Below, piece by piece: positions 45,038 to 54,875 of a stretch of DNA of 64,000 nt. This DNA is from Desulfurispora thermophila DSM 16022 (lineage in GTDB: Bacteria > Bacillota > Desulfotomaculia > Desulfotomaculales > Desulfurisporaceae): positions 104,546-168,545 of the forward strand of contig NZ_AQWN01000010.1 of NCBI RefSeq assembly GCF_000376385.1, in the 5' to 3' direction. The translations under genes and the position numbers were made by a program. The notes under the pieces were generated by a model, which was not told the origin of the DNA, searched no databases, and saw only the letters and a program-made list of their open reading frames with translations. The stretch's first letter is position 1, and the number at the start of each line of letters is the position of its first letter.

Positions 45038-46408
45038 ATGTCCTTACTGCAAAGACTGGAAAAACAGAAGGTTCTGCAGGAAAAAAACGAACCGGCAGAG
45101 ATTCAACTGGCCCGCCGGGAAATGCGGCAGTCCAACAGAGAACAGCTGCAGGAATTGGTGTTAAACCTGCATAAAAAAGTCATCGCCCAATTAAAAGATG
45201 TAGCGGATGAGGTAAAAGAAAACCACGAAGCTCTGGTGAAAAAAATAGAAGCCCTGGTTGCCGGCTTGCTGGAAGAAGATGCTCCCGGTCTTTCCAGGAC
45301 ACAAAAACAGTTGATTACGGCCGAAATAATTGATGAAACAGTTGGTTTCGGACCCATTACACCTCTCCTGCAGGATCCCAGCATTTCCGAGATCATGGTC
45401 AACGGACCCCACCAGGTTTACATTGAACGTAACGGCAAGCTGGTGCTGACCGGTGTAACTTTTCGTGACAACGCCCATGTAATGCACATAATCGATAAAA
45501 TTGTCGCCCCTATCGGCCGCCGGATTGATGAGAGTATGCCCATGGTTGACGCCCGTCTGCCGGACGGTTCAAGGGTGAACGCCATCATTCCACCTCTGGC
45601 CTTGAACGGTCCTACCATCACCATCCGCAAGTTTTCCCGCCAACCATACACTGTGGATGACCTAATCCGTTTTGGCACATTAACAACATCAATGGCCAAG
45701 TTCTTAGAGGCCTGCGTGAAAGCAAGACTGAACATCGTAGTTTCCGGTGGTACCGGTAGTGGTAAAACCACCACCCTGAACGTTCTTTCGTCATTTATTC
45801 CAGCGGATGAGCGGATAATTACCATTGAAGACGCCGCGGAACTGCAGTTGCAGCAAGAGCATGTAATTACTCTGGAAAGCCGGCCTCCAAATATTGAAGG
45901 AAAGGGCGCCATCACTATACGCGATCTGGTCCGCAACAGCCTGCGCATGCGACCGGAAAGGATCGTGGTTGGCGAGGTGCGAGGAGGTGAAGCGTTGGAT
46001 ATGCTGCAGGCCATGAACACCGGACACGACGGTTCACTTACCACCGGGCATGCCAACTCACCGCGGGACATGCTTGCCCGCTTGGAGACCATGGTGTTGA
46101 TGGCCGGCATGGACCTGCCGGTGCGGGCCATCCGGGAGCAGATCGCTTCGGCCATTGATCTGATTATCCAACAAAACCGCTTCCGGGACGGTTCCCGGCG
46201 CATCACGCACATTACAGAAGTGCAAGGCATGGAAGGCGATGTAATTATTTTGCAGGACCTGTTTGTATTTAAGCAAACCGGCGTAGACGAAAACGGCAAA
46301 ATTAAGGGTATTTTTCAGAGTACGGGAATACGTCCAAAATTTATATCCAAACTGGAAGCCAGTGGGATCAATCTACCACCCAATGTTTTCAGTCCATCAA
46401 TTTTTTAG
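45038..46408 (+). CDS. tadA: Tad secretion ATPase TadA/CpaF
   Basis: 456 residues from ATG 45038 behind AGAGGTGG. Hexameric secretion ATPase that powers pilus assembly (and perhaps retraction). Walker A VSGGTGSGKTTTLNVLSSF, Asp box TIEDAAELQL, Walker B RPERIVVGEVRGGEALDML and His box TGHANSPRDMLARLE. The N-terminal 90 residues form a charged coiled coil. Confidence 0.96.
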   Translation: MSLLQRLEKQKVLQEKNEPAEIQLARREMRQSNREQLQELVLNLHKKVIAQLKDVADEVKENHEALVKKIEALVAGLLEEDAPGLSRTQKQLITAEIIDETVGFGPITPLLQDPSISEIMVNGPHQVYIERNGKLVLTGVTFRDNAHVMHIIDKIVAPIGRRIDESMPMVDARLPDGSRVNAIIPPLALNGPTITIRKFSRQPYTVDDLIRFGTLTTSMAKFLEACVKARLNIVVSGGTGSGKTTTLNVLSSFIPADERIITIEDAAELQLQQEHVITLESRPPNIEGKGAITIRDLVRNSLRMRPERIVVGEVRGGEALDMLQAMNTGHDGSLTTGHANSPRDMLARLETMVLMAGMDLPVRAIREQIASAIDLIIQQNRFRDGSRRITHITEVQGMEGDVIILQDLFVFKQTGVDENGKIKGIFQSTGIRPKFISKLEASGINLPPNVFSPSIF

Positions 46409-46427
46409 ATATTGCGGAGGGATTGGT

Positions 46428-47399
46428 ATGCCGCTCCACCAGATAATTCTATGCACTTTCCTTGCCTGCACGCTACTGCTTCTGGGCGTCCATCGCCAAC
46501 TAACCCGGGAAAGCAGAGAAATCAGCCAGCGTCTGGAGAAAATAAGTGCCAGGACTTCCCGGCAGCGCATAAAAAAGCATCCAGGCCATGAAGATCCCCC
46601 TGTTAGATGGCGACAAGCGCTGGCACATCTGGCGCCAATATTTGCCCGGTTCAGCATCAGCCAGCGCCTGGAAGACCAATTGACCAAAGCAGACATTCCC
46701 CTGCGCGGCGAGGAGTTTTTAATACAGGTGCTGTTAGCCGGTTTTTGCGGTTTTTTTCTCATTTTCTTGCTGACAATGCAACCGGCTCTGGCTCTGGCCA
46801 GCGGAATAGCCGGCCTATTTGTTCCCTTTCTATTGCTAAAAATTGCCAGACAAAAGAGGTTAAGCAAACTGAACAATCAAATTGGTGATGCCCTGGTAAT
46901 TATGGCCAATTCCCTCCGCTCGGGATTTAGTTTCCTGCAGGCCATGGAAATGGTGCGCCGGGAACTACCCGACCCGATTTCTAAAGAGTTTGGCCGCACT
47001 TTTCAAGAGATCAACCTGGGCAGTCAGGTAGAGGACGCTTTAATAAACATGACGGAAAGAGTGCAGAGCGAAGACCTGGACCTTGTTGTCACAGCAGTCC
47101 TGATCCAGCGCCAGGTGGGCGGCAATTTAGCCGAAGTGCTGGACAACATCGCGGAAACCATCCGGGAAAGAGTGCGCATCAAGGGTCAGATCCGCAGCAT
47201 TACTGCCCAGGGCCGTATTTCCGGACTGGTTATCTCCCTGTTGCCTGTTGGACTGGCGGGAATGATGCTGGTTGTAAACCCGGAATATATAATGATACTA
47301 TTTAACAGCAAAGCAGGTATAAGCATGCTGGCAGGGGCCGTCGTGTCCGAAATTGTAGGCATACTGGCCATCAGGAAAATCGTTGACATTGAGGTGTAA
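46428..47399 (+). CDS. tadB: Tad inner-membrane protein TadB
   Basis: 323 residues from ATG 46428 behind GGAGG. N-terminal helix, then a cytoplasmic loop, a helix pair (about 105-150), the T2SF/GspF domain (NQIGDALVIMANSLRSGFSFLQAMEMVRRELPDPI) and C-terminal helices. Platform protein with TadC. Confidence 0.93.
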   Translation: MPLHQIILCTFLACTLLLLGVHRQLTRESREISQRLEKISARTSRQRIKKHPGHEDPPVRWRQALAHLAPIFARFSISQRLEDQLTKADIPLRGEEFLIQVLLAGFCGFFLIFLLTMQPALALASGIAGLFVPFLLLKIARQKRLSKLNNQIGDALVIMANSLRSGFSFLQAMEMVRRELPDPISKEFGRTFQEINLGSQVEDALINMTERVQSEDLDLVVTAVLIQRQVGGNLAEVLDNIAETIRERVRIKGQIRSITAQGRISGLVISLLPVGLAGMMLVVNPEYIMILFNSKAGISMLAGAVVSEIVGILAIRKIVDIEV

Positions 47400-47402
47400 G
47401 CC

Positions 47403-48341
47403 ATGTACAGCTGGGTGCTTTTTTTATCAACCGGGCTCGTTTTCATCAGTACTTTTTTGCTCACTCTGGCAGTATACAACTTTATTTTTGGTACCAGAAT
47501 ACAAATCGCCAGGCGGGTCAACCAGATTGTAGGAGAAAACAGCGCTGCTCTATCCGCACGGGATTTGGAGCTTAGCCAACCCCTTTACCAGCGCGCCATC
47601 CGCCCAGCTTTGCAGGCCATAGCCAGACTAATGACGAGGTTCATCCCGGCCACCCGGGAAGCAGAAATGGAAAAAAAGGTTGTTGCGGCCGGTACCCCCG
47701 GCAACCTTACCGCCCGGGAATGGATAGTGCTCAAGTATCTGGCCGCCACCGGACTGGGACTGCTGTTCTGGACCTGGAGCATGGTAATTAGTACCCCGCT
47801 GCCCCAAAGCATAATACTCACAATTTGCGGCATACCGTTGGGCTGGCTGATGCCCGATCTTTTTCTTAACTCCCGGATCAGACAGCGCAAAGCCAATGTG
47901 GAAAAAAAATTGCCCGACGTACTGGATCTGCTCACAGTAAGCGTGGAAGCCGGACTGGGCTTTGAGGGAGCCATGATGAAAGTGGCGGAAAAAACCAGCG
48001 GAGTACTGGCCGACGAGTTTATTTTAATGCTCCAGGAATGCCATATGGGTAAACCACGCCGGGAAGCTCTGCGCGATATGGCCGACCGGGTAGGTGTAGA
48101 TGACTTGTCAAGTTTTTGCGGGTCAGTAATTTTAGCCGATACGCTTGGTATCAGCATCGGCAATGTCCTGCGCACCCAGGCACAGCAGATGCGCCTGAAA
48201 AGACGCCAGCGTACAGAAGAATTGGCCATGAAGGCGCCGATTAAAATGCTTTTCCCCATGGTTTTATTTATTTTCCCCGCCATTTTCATCATCCTGCTGG
48301 GCCCAGCCGTACTGCAGATTATTAAGGCTTTCCATCAATAA
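47403..48341 (+). CDS. tadC: Tad inner-membrane protein TadC
   Basis: 312 residues, ATG behind GAGGTG, 3 bases after tadB. GspF-type domain (KLPDVLDLLTVSVEAGLGFEGAMMKVAEK) with paired helices before and a C-terminal helix (MLFPMVLFIFPAIFIILLGPAVL). Partner of TadB. Confidence 0.93.
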   Translation: MYSWVLFLSTGLVFISTFLLTLAVYNFIFGTRIQIARRVNQIVGENSAALSARDLELSQPLYQRAIRPALQAIARLMTRFIPATREAEMEKKVVAAGTPGNLTAREWIVLKYLAATGLGLLFWTWSMVISTPLPQSIILTICGIPLGWLMPDLFLNSRIRQRKANVEKKLPDVLDLLTVSVEAGLGFEGAMMKVAEKTSGVLADEFILMLQECHMGKPRREALRDMADRVGVDDLSSFCGSVILADTLGISIGNVLRTQAQQMRLKRRQRTEELAMKAPIKMLFPMVLFIFPAIFIILLGPAVLQIIKAFHQ

Positions 48342-48397
48342 CCTTTGTTTTCCAGCACAATACCCATCCCAGTTACAAGTTGGCAAGGGGTAAGGCG

Positions 48398-48754
48398 ATG
48401 TATATTTACAACCGGAATAAAGGCAGCCAGCTGGCTCAGGAAGTAATTTTTGCCAATACGTTTTGGTCCAGACTCAAAGGGCTGCTGGGGAAAAACGCCC
48501 TGCTCCCCGGTCAGGCACTGGTATTAATTCCGTGCCGGTCTGTCCACACATGCTTCATGCGCTTTCCCATTGACATTATCTTCCTGGATGCACAGGGAAA
48601 AGCAATCTTCCTGCAAGAAAAACTTCCATCCTGGAGATTTACGCCTTATTTATCCCGGGCAATTTTGGCCATTGAACTTCCGCCCGGGACTATTAAAGCC
48701 AGTAACACATCACTGGGAGACAGAATTATCATCACCCACTCACCGGAGGTGTAA
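48398..48754 (+). CDS. DUF192 protein
   Basis: 118 residues from ATG 48398 behind AAGGGG. The DUF192 fold is clear (FWSRLKGLLGKNALLPGQALVLIPCRSVHTCFMRFPIDIIFLD...LPPGTIKASNTSLGDRI). Function unknown; such genes often close Tad loci, and it is in line with tadC here. Confidence 0.82.
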   Translation: MYIYNRNKGSQLAQEVIFANTFWSRLKGLLGKNALLPGQALVLIPCRSVHTCFMRFPIDIIFLDAQGKAIFLQEKLPSWRFTPYLSRAILAIELPPGTIKASNTSLGDRIIITHSPEV

Positions 48755-48759
48755 TCATT

Positions 48760-49680
48760 TTGTTTGAAATTAAAAAGCGCGGTTTTTCTCTGGGGTTTAA
48801 ACTCAGTTTAAGCATTACCTTATTGATCATCTTATTAATGACCGCCGTGAGCATCAATACCTACATCCGCAACCGCAACGCCTTTCTGACAGAAGCGGAA
48901 AAACGCGGTTGGCTGACCGCCCGCACTGTAAGTGCTTTCGCTGCCGACTATCTGCGGGGCAATAGGACCTATCTTTTAAGCAACATCATGGACCACCTGG
49001 AGCGCGATCCGTTCATTAAACAAGCTGCTGTGGTTGATGTTAACGGCAATGTGGTTGTGTCAACCAATCCGCAATTGTTGAAGGCTCCCTTTTCTCACCC
49101 GCTCTTACAAAGCGCCATGAGCGAAAAAAAAGACCGCATGTTATATAAGACCGATTATAGAGGACATCCTCTGGCTTTCCTTTTCGCTTCCCCCATTGCT
49201 CCACGCCAGCAGGAACCTGTGGGATATTTCTGGCTGGAGGCAGACCTGAGCTACATCAGTAATTATTTGCTGGCTCTGGCCTACCAGCAGATTTTTACTT
49301 CCCTGCTGGCCATTATCGCCGGATTGATTATCAGCCGGTTAATCATTATCAGACTGGTGCAAAAACCAGTGCATGAGCTTCTCCAGGCCACCGACCGCAT
49401 GGCTGTCGGCGATTTTTCCGGACAGGTCAGTGTTTTACACCATGATGAACTGGGACGCCTGGCCACAGCCTTTAACACCATGTCCGGCCATATCAGTGTG
49501 CTATTCCAATCTATTCGCGACTCAATTAAAAACATCAGCCAAACAACTCTTACAATCATGAGCATCTCCGACCAATCAGAAAATGCCCTGTTACAAGAGG
49601 TTAATGCCAACTCCCGCAAACTGCTCCGGCATACAGACAAACTAAACACCATTTGCCAACAGTTCAAATTTAATGAATAA
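48760..49680 (+). CDS. Membrane sensor with HAMP domain and no output domain
   Basis: 306 residues, TTG start behind GGAGGTG. Two membrane helices (about 13-35 and 172-197) flank an extracellular sensor of about 135 residues (dCache/sCache-like guess). A HAMP domain follows (RLVQKPVHELLQATDRMAVGDFSGQVSVLHHDELGRLATAFNTM), then about 60 residues of coiled coil to the end. There is no kinase, GGDEF or methyl-accepting domain. It may act as an anchor or as a signalling partner for the DegS-like kinase or TadZ receiver. Confidence 0.8.
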   Translation: MFEIKKRGFSLGFKLSLSITLLIILLMTAVSINTYIRNRNAFLTEAEKRGWLTARTVSAFAADYLRGNRTYLLSNIMDHLERDPFIKQAAVVDVNGNVVVSTNPQLLKAPFSHPLLQSAMSEKKDRMLYKTDYRGHPLAFLFASPIAPRQQEPVGYFWLEADLSYISNYLLALAYQQIFTSLLAIIAGLIISRLIIIRLVQKPVHELLQATDRMAVGDFSGQVSVLHHDELGRLATAFNTMSGHISVLFQSIRDSIKNISQTTLTIMSISDQSENALLQEVNANSRKLLRHTDKLNTICQQFKFNE

Positions 49681-49690
49681 TAAACAACAA

Positions 49691-49724
49691 TGGCCTCCTT
49701 TTCAGGAGGCCAAAGCTGTTTCTT
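49691..49724 (+). terminator. Terminator ending the Tad/HAMP operon
   Basis: TGGCCTCC/GGAGGCCA with a loop of six, followed by T-rich GTTTCTTTTA. Confidence 0.7.
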
Positions 49725-49840
49725 TTATACTCTTCTTAACTGGAAAAATATTGATTAGAAAAAACTTCTTGCTCTGCTGGCACAACCATGCTAGCATTGA
49801 TTATGTCAGCAACAGAATACATAAACGGGAGAGGGGTTTG

Positions 49841-50782
49841 TTGTCATCAAATACCATGTTTCCTAACAAGCTTTCCCTGGCAGCATATATTACAGTCTGC
49901 CTGGTTTGGGGCTCTACATATTTGGCCATACGCATAGGGGTGGCACACTTGCCCCCGGCCCTTTTTGCCGGTATCCGGTTTTTGCTTGCTGGAGCGATCC
50001 TGTTGTTGATATTGCTCTGGCGCGGCGTTTCCCTGCCCCAAAATAGCTCAGACTTTAAGCATGCTTTCATTGTGGGCGCTTTTTTACTTTTTGGCGGAAA
50101 TGGCTGTATTGCCTGGGCGGAACAATTTGTGGTATCCAGTTTGACAGCCCTGATTATTGCCGCTCTTCCTCTCTTTGTTGCCTTGCTGGACACTTTTTGG
50201 CCCGGCGGCAACAGGATGAGCACCCTGGGCTGGTTGGGCATGCTGGTGGGTTTTTCCGGTGTGGCCATCCTGGTAGCTCCAGGCATATTCAACCAGCACA
50301 TGGATGTAAGAGGAATCGGCGGGGTATTGCTGGGCACCATTTTCTGGGCTGCCGGGTCGGTCTACTCCAATCGCTACCCGCCAGGCTGCTCAATATGGAT
50401 GGGGGCGGCCATTCAAAATCTGAGCGGCGGGCTATTGCTGACCACAGTTGGTTTGCTGGCCGGCGAGTACAACCGTTTCCATCTGAACAGCCAGGGGATA
50501 CTGGCCATTACCTATCTTGTATTGTTCGGATCATTGGCCGCCTACAGCGCATTTATATATATTTTGCACACCATGCCTCCGGCCAAAGCCTCAACTTACG
50601 CCTACATAAATCCCGTGGTTGCTGTTGTTCTGGGCTACTTAATCCTGCAGGAACCAGTTTCCTGGCGCATGTTGCTGGCTGCAGCGGTTATTCTGGCAGG
50701 AGTATTGATGGTGCAACTATCCCGTACCAGCCCACAAACCCCGTCCAAAGCCTTGCAACCTGTTAAGTCGGTTAAGGTCTAA
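49841..50782 (+). CDS. EamA/DMT-family transporter
   Basis: About 313 residues from TTG 49841 (GAGAGGGG close upstream; ATG 49856 is the alternative). Ten predicted helices in two EamA repeats: VCLVWGSTYLAIRIGVAHLPPALFAGIRFLLAG, and in the second half ILAITYLVLFGSLAAYSAFIYILHTMPPAKASTYAYINPVVAVVLGYLILQE. Likely exports metabolites or amino acids; the substrate cannot be told. Confidence 0.92.
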   Translation: MSSNTMFPNKLSLAAYITVCLVWGSTYLAIRIGVAHLPPALFAGIRFLLAGAILLLILLWRGVSLPQNSSDFKHAFIVGAFLLFGGNGCIAWAEQFVVSSLTALIIAALPLFVALLDTFWPGGNRMSTLGWLGMLVGFSGVAILVAPGIFNQHMDVRGIGGVLLGTIFWAAGSVYSNRYPPGCSIWMGAAIQNLSGGLLLTTVGLLAGEYNRFHLNSQGILAITYLVLFGSLAAYSAFIYILHTMPPAKASTYAYINPVVAVVLGYLILQEPVSWRMLLAAAVILAGVLMVQLSRTSPQTPSKALQPVKSVKV

Positions 50783-50792
50783 CCCGCTTGAG

Positions 50793-50830
50793 CAAAATTA
50801 TAACCCCCTGGTCCTCTCCGAACCAGGGGG
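50793..50830 (-). terminator. Terminator of the DUF1540 gene
   Basis: CCCCCTGGT/ACCAGGGGG, 9-bp stem; the T-rich side (TTATAATTTTG) is on the minus strand. Confidence 0.8.
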
Positions 50831-50842
50831 GCGGGACCAAAT

Positions 50843-51034
50843 TCATTTTTTCTTGAAGGTCTGGCAACAAGTTTCGTCAATGGCATTGGCGGGAGTTTGT
50901 TTTAAGGAATCCAGCCTGGCATTGGGCGGAAAACCACCTTCCAGATCGCTCTGGATGACAATTTGATTGGCCGTGCAAAGGTTACCTTCCTTGTAATATT
51001 TGCACGTGCTGACAGTGCAGTTTACATCAGGCAT
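50843..51034 (-). CDS. DUF1540 cysteine-rich small protein
   Basis: 63 residues: NCTVSTCKYYKEGNLCTANQIVI ... CCQTFKKK, with Cys at both ends as in DUF1540 domains (probable metal binding). Common in spore-formers; function unknown. ATG preceded by TAGGAGG. Confidence 0.85.
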   Translation of the reverse strand: MPDVNCTVSTCKYYKEGNLCTANQIVIQSDLEGGFPPNARLDSLKQTPANAIDETCCQTFKKK

Positions 51035-51145
51035 TCCATCTACCTCCTAAAAAATGTTTTTTACCGGAGCATATTATAACCCCCCTGAGGGTAAATATGC
51101 ATTGAATTGGCATTAATAATTCTACCGGGAGTGAGTCCAACAAAC

Positions 51146-51679
51146 ATGGAAGCATATCTGCCCCTTATCTACAGCTACCTCTTCATCTTTACCGCCCGCG
51201 TTGCCGACATGTCACTGGATGTGATCCGTGTCTTGATGCTCATGCGGGGCAAAAAGCTGTACGCAGCATTCATTGGTTTTATTGAAGTGTCAATTTTTAT
51301 CCTGGCCTTGAATCAGGTTTTAAGTGGCGGTTTGCACGATATTGGCAAAATCATCGCCTATGCCGGCGGTTTTGCCACCGGCAACTATGTAGGCGTCCTG
51401 TTGGAAAACAAACTGGCCATAGGCTACGCCACAATACAGGTATTCCCCCAGAAGGAATGTGTGCAGCAAATTATTACTGCCCTGCGCAACCAGGGATTCG
51501 GAGTAACCAGCGTGCTGGGAGAGGGGCGGGACGGAGAAAGAGTAATCCTATTTGTAACATTGAAGCGCAAGGATATGCCCGAAGCCATAAAGCTGCTGGA
51601 AAAAATAGAGCCGTGCATATTTTACAGCGTAGTTGATACCAGGCAAATCCACGGCGGTGTTTTCCCCGGGAAAAACTAA
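51146..51679 (+). CDS. UPF0316/DUF2179 membrane protein
   Basis: 177 residues from ATG 51146 (the ribosome site GGGAG is about 14 bases upstream; GTG 51131 is in frame). Three membrane helices at the N terminus (IYSYLFIFTARVADMSLDVIRVLMLMRG; FIGFIEVSIFILALNQVLSG; IIAYAGGFATGNYVGVLLE), then a soluble DUF2179 domain (AIGYATIQVFP...GYGVT-like GFGVTSVLGEGRDGERVILFVTLKR). Function not known. Confidence 0.88.
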   Translation: MEAYLPLIYSYLFIFTARVADMSLDVIRVLMLMRGKKLYAAFIGFIEVSIFILALNQVLSGGLHDIGKIIAYAGGFATGNYVGVLLENKLAIGYATIQVFPQKECVQQIITALRNQGFGVTSVLGEGRDGERVILFVTLKRKDMPEAIKLLEKIEPCIFYSVVDTRQIHGGVFPGKN

Positions 51680-51692
51680 GTCCGGGGATTTT
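51663..51692 (+). terminator. Terminator of the UPF0316 gene
   Basis: TCCCCGG/CCGGGGA then TTTTGC; the left arm lies inside the end of the coding region. Confidence 0.65.
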
Positions 51693-51693
51693 G

Positions 51694-52413
51694 CTATTTT
51701 TGGCTCCTTAATAATTCCAGCTCTTCATCTGTCAGCTCTCTGTACTGGCCGGGCGCAAGATTCTCATCCAGCCACAATCCCCCTATGGCCAGGCGTTTTA
51801 AATAGAGTACTTTTTTTCCCACAGACGCAAACATGCGCTTTACTTGATGGTACTTGCCTTCGGTTATAGTGAGCAACACCTCAACAGATTTATCTTGCAC
51901 AACTTCTAATTTGGCTGGCAAGGTGCGATATCCATCATCCAAAGTGACACCTTGTTCCAGAGCCAACCGTTGATCCGCAGTAACCATACTGTCGATTCTT
52001 ACCAGATAAGTTTTGGGAACGTGCTTTTTGGGGGATAAAAGCTCATGAGCCAGTTTGCCATCATTGGTCAGCAGTATTAACCCCTCCGTATCCCGGTCCA
52101 GGCGGCCAACGGGAAAGAGCTCAAAACAGGCGTACTGGTCTGAAAGCAACTCCAGCACAGTCAGAAGGCTGCGGTCCTCGGTTGCTGAAATATATCCCGC
52201 CGGCTTGTTCATCATAAGATAAATATGTTCACGATAGCGCACCGGTTGCCCGCCCACAACAACCTCATCCCTGTCCGGATGGATTTTTTGCGCGGTATCC
52301 CGCACCACCATACCGTTAACCACAATTTCACCCGCCCGGGCCAACTTTTTAATATCCTTGCGTGAACCCAGGCCCATATGGGCCAGCATCTTATCCAAGC
52401 GCAAACCAGCCAT
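51694..52413 (-). CDS. rRNA pseudouridine synthase (RsuA/RluB family)
   Basis: 239 residues. N-terminal S4 domain (RLDKMLAHMGLGSRKDIKKLARAGEIVVNG, about 5-50) and the synthase core with catalytic Asp in GRLDRDTEGLILLTNDG (about 105) and YLVRIDSMV, KRMFASVGKKVLYLKRLAIG. Isomerises uridine in rRNA; RsuA-like 16S U516 is the best guess by size. Confidence 0.92.
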   Translation of the reverse strand: MAGLRLDKMLAHMGLGSRKDIKKLARAGEIVVNGMVVRDTAQKIHPDRDEVVVGGQPVRYREHIYLMMNKPAGYISATEDRSLLTVLELLSDQYACFELFPVGRLDRDTEGLILLTNDGKLAHELLSPKKHVPKTYLVRIDSMVTADQRLALEQGVTLDDGYRTLPAKLEVVQDKSVEVLLTITEGKYHQVKRMFASVGKKVLYLKRLAIGGLWLDENLAPGQYRELTDEELELLRSQK

Positions 52414-52460
52414 GTTTCTTCCCCCTCCACTTCCTCTGCCATCATCAACATTGCCAGGAT

Positions 52461-52504
52461 ATTTTATAAAAAATAAAGACTCCCGGCAAGCATATCCGGC
52501 AGTC
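52461..52504 (-). terminator. Terminator of the AbrB-type gene
   Basis: GACTGCCGG/CCGGGAGTC-type stem (one mismatch) followed by TTTATTTTTTAT on the minus strand. Confidence 0.65.
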
Positions 52505-52530
52505 CCTTTTTTCTACTGGTTTGACCAGAT

Positions 52531-52812
52531 TTATGGATGAGCAACCTGTAAATGAGCCTTTCGCACGGGAACGGAAACCATACCCAACAATCCGCTCCGG
52601 CAACCTCTACACAGATATTTACTTCTAAACTCTACCAGGTCATGTCTCTGACCGCAAAAAATACATGTTTGGTACTTCTTCTCCACGATTATGTATTCAC
52701 CCACCCGGCAGAACTTGAGCAAGTCGCGTGAACGGATATTGATCTGTTCTCGCACCTGAACCGGTAAAAAGACCCGCCCCTCCTTTTCCACGCGCGCGAT
52801 AAAGGAAACCAC
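52531..52812 (-). CDS. AbrB-family regulator with C-terminal zinc ribbon
   Basis: 93 residues from GTG 52812, 9 bases after AAGGGG. N-terminal SpoVT/AbrB swapped-hairpin DNA-binding domain (SFIARVEKEGRVFLPVQVREQINI) and a C-terminal CIFCGQ ... YLCRGCRSG zinc ribbon. Such proteins are transition-state or sporulation regulators. Divergent from the sigma-54 activator with a 230-base gap. Confidence 0.85.
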   Translation of the reverse strand: MVSFIARVEKEGRVFLPVQVREQINIRSRDLLKFCRVGEYIIVEKKYQTCIFCGQRHDLVEFRSKYLCRGCRSGLLGMVSVPVRKAHLQVAHP

Positions 52813-53041
52813 TTCCCCACACCCCTTCCTGATAATCATACTTACATTATTTTTACAGATCGCTGCGCAATAGTCGTGAGACGCATTTCTTAATTTACTT
52901 AGGACTTTGGTCCCATATTTGCCATAAACATTAAAAATCCCAATTATGCCTCCTGCAATGTATTTCTATAGTAACTGTTCAATACTTGAAGACAATTGTA
53001 TAATCTAGACAAAGAAAAACGTGCTACGGAGGGGATTGCCC

Positions 53042-54835
53042 ATGAGCTTTCTAGGACTGATCGCCAGCACCGCCCAACAAGTAGCAGACGCCATCTCCGC
53101 CGTCCTGGGTGTAGAAGCGGAAATTGTTGACGACGAATACACCATTATTGCCGGGACAGGCAAATACAAGTCGCTGGTTGGCCAGAAGGACTATGAGGCG
53201 GTTTTTCCCGAATCCCCTTACCTGTACAGCACAGTATTGCGTACAGGCCGCAGCTTCATAGTGGAAGATGCTGATCGTGATTTTATCTATGGGCCCAACC
53301 CGCTGGGGGAAATGTGCGAGATCTGCTGTCCGATTATTTTAGAGCAAAAAACCATTGGCGTGATTGGTCTAATAGCATTCAACCAACAACAAAAAGAAAC
53401 CATGCTGCAGCAAAAAGAGACCTGGCACTCGTTTTTAACCCATATGGCCAGGCTGCTTGCCGACAGCGTGATTGCCCAAAAGTCCTACGATAACTTGCAA
53501 GTAACCAACCAGCTTCTTTCAACTGTTATTGAATCAATCAGCAACGGCATCATATATGTGGATAAGAACGCCACCATTGTTCACTGCAACAGCAAGGCCT
53601 GTGCCATCACCGGCCTGCCGCGGGATAAACTGACCGGACGGCACATAAGCGAGATCTGGCCTGAAACACCTGTATTACAGGTTTTGCATAGCGGTAAGGG
53701 ATACATAGACCGGGAGGAATATTACAGTAACGGAAGACGGATTACCCATTTACTGGTATCCAGTCACCCCATCCTGCTCAACAACCGACCGGCAGGGGCG
53801 GTGATTACGTTTCGTGACATGGCCGAAGTGCGCCAGCTGGCCTTCCGTTTGACGGACAGCCAGTATGAATTGAGCTTTGCCCACATCAGGGGCAACAGCA
53901 AAGCGATCCGCGAAGTTAAAGAGCTCGCCATGCAGGTTGCCCGCAGTAGCTCCAGCATCCTGATCACAGGGGAAAGCGGCACCGGCAAAGAGCTGTTTGC
54001 GCGGGCCATCCATTTCGCCAGTCCCCGCCGCAACAAACCCTTTATCATTGTCAACTGCGGCGCCATACCCGAAACTCTACTGGAAAGTGAGCTCTTTGGC
54101 TACGAAGAGGGGGCTTTTACCGGCGCCAAAAAAGGCGGCCGGCCGGGCAAATTTGAACTGGCCAACGGAGGCACTATTTTATTGGATGAAATTGGTGACC
54201 TGCCTTTGCACCTGCAAGTGAAGCTTTTACATGTCCTGCAGAGGCGGCAAATAGAACGGGTGGGGGGTAATAAAATCATCCCGGTCGATGTGCGCGTGAT
54301 AGCTGCTACCAACCGGGATCTGGAAGCCATGTGCCGCAGCGGGGAATTCCGGGAAGACTTGTATTACCGCCTGAGCGTAATCCCGCTGCAAGTGCCTCCA
54401 CTGTACGAGAGAAAAGAAGATATCCCCGAACTAATGCATTACTTTCTGGAAAAGTACTGTCAACTGCTAGAAAAGGACATTGCCGGATTCTCTCCCGGCG
54501 TAATAGACTTGTTCAGCAGCTATCGCTGGCCCGGCAACGTGCGTGAACTGGAAAACAGTGTAGAATACGCTGTGAACATGGAGCGCTCCTCAATGATTAC
54601 CATGGAAAGCGTTCCTCCCCGGCTGCTGGTTTTCAGCCGAAAAAACGCCAGCCACGATCATACCATTGAGTACAACTTAAACAATCGCATCAGGAAACTG
54701 GAAAAAGAAATATTCCAGGATGTACTGGATAAAATATCCTCGAGGCAAATCTCCATTCATCAGGCACCCGACTTGCTGGGAGTGAGCAGAGCTACGTTTT
54801 ACCGCAAGCTGAAAGAATTGGGGCTGAAATCATAA
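53042..54835 (+). CDS. Sigma-54-dependent transcriptional activator (GAF-PAS-AAA-Fis)
   Basis: 597 residues from ATG 53042 behind GGAGG. N-terminal GAF-like sensor with CEICCP (about 1-155), PAS domain (about 160-275), sigma-54 interaction AAA+ domain (about 290-520) with Walker [16 protein letters not shown], the sigma-54-contact loop [10 protein letters not shown], Walker [13 protein letters not shown] and arginine-finger region, and a C-terminal Fis HTH ([28 protein letters not shown]). It converges on the permease of the putrescine/AOR operon, which has a sigma-54 promoter, so it is the likely activator. The Cys pair CEICC could bind metal or sense redox. Confidence 0.93.
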   Translation: MSFLGLIASTAQQVADAISAVLGVEAEIVDDEYTIIAGTGKYKSLVGQKDYEAVFPESPYLYSTVLRTGRSFIVEDADRDFIYGPNPLGEMCEICCPIILEQKTIGVIGLIAFNQQQKETMLQQKETWHSFLTHMARLLADSVIAQKSYDNLQVTNQLLSTVIESISNGIIYVDKNATIVHCNSKACAITGLPRDKLTGRHISEIWPETPVLQVLHSGKGYIDREEYYSNGRRITHLLVSSHPILLNNRPAGAVITFRDMAEVRQLAFRLTDSQYELSFAHIRGNSKAIREVKELAMQVARSSSSILITGESGTGKELFARAIHFASPRRNKPFIIVNCGAIPETLLESELFGYEEGAFTGAKKGGRPGKFELANGGTILLDEIGDLPLHLQVKLLHVLQRRQIERVGGNKIIPVDVRVIAATNRDLEAMCRSGEFREDLYYRLSVIPLQVPPLYERKEDIPELMHYFLEKYCQLLEKDIAGFSPGVIDLFSSYRWPGNVRELENSVEYAVNMERSSMITMESVPPRLLVFSRKNASHDHTIEYNLNNRIRKLEKEIFQDVLDKISSRQISIHQAPDLLGVSRATFYRKLKELGLKS

Positions 54836-54860
54836 AAGCCGGTGTTTTATTACACCGGCT
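54833..54860 (-). terminator. Terminator of the putrescine/AOR operon
   Basis: AGCCGGTGT/ACACCGGCT, 9-bp stem, 6-base loop, with TTTTAT on the minus strand; it also overlaps the end of the activator gene. Confidence 0.75.
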
Positions 54861-54875
54861 CCGCCTGAAAATATG

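Noticed and set aside
45418..46299. Long minus-strand open frame (about 290 codons) within tadA
   Set aside because: Mirror of the tadA coding frame; composition and lack of any domain or ribosome site mark it as a shadow.
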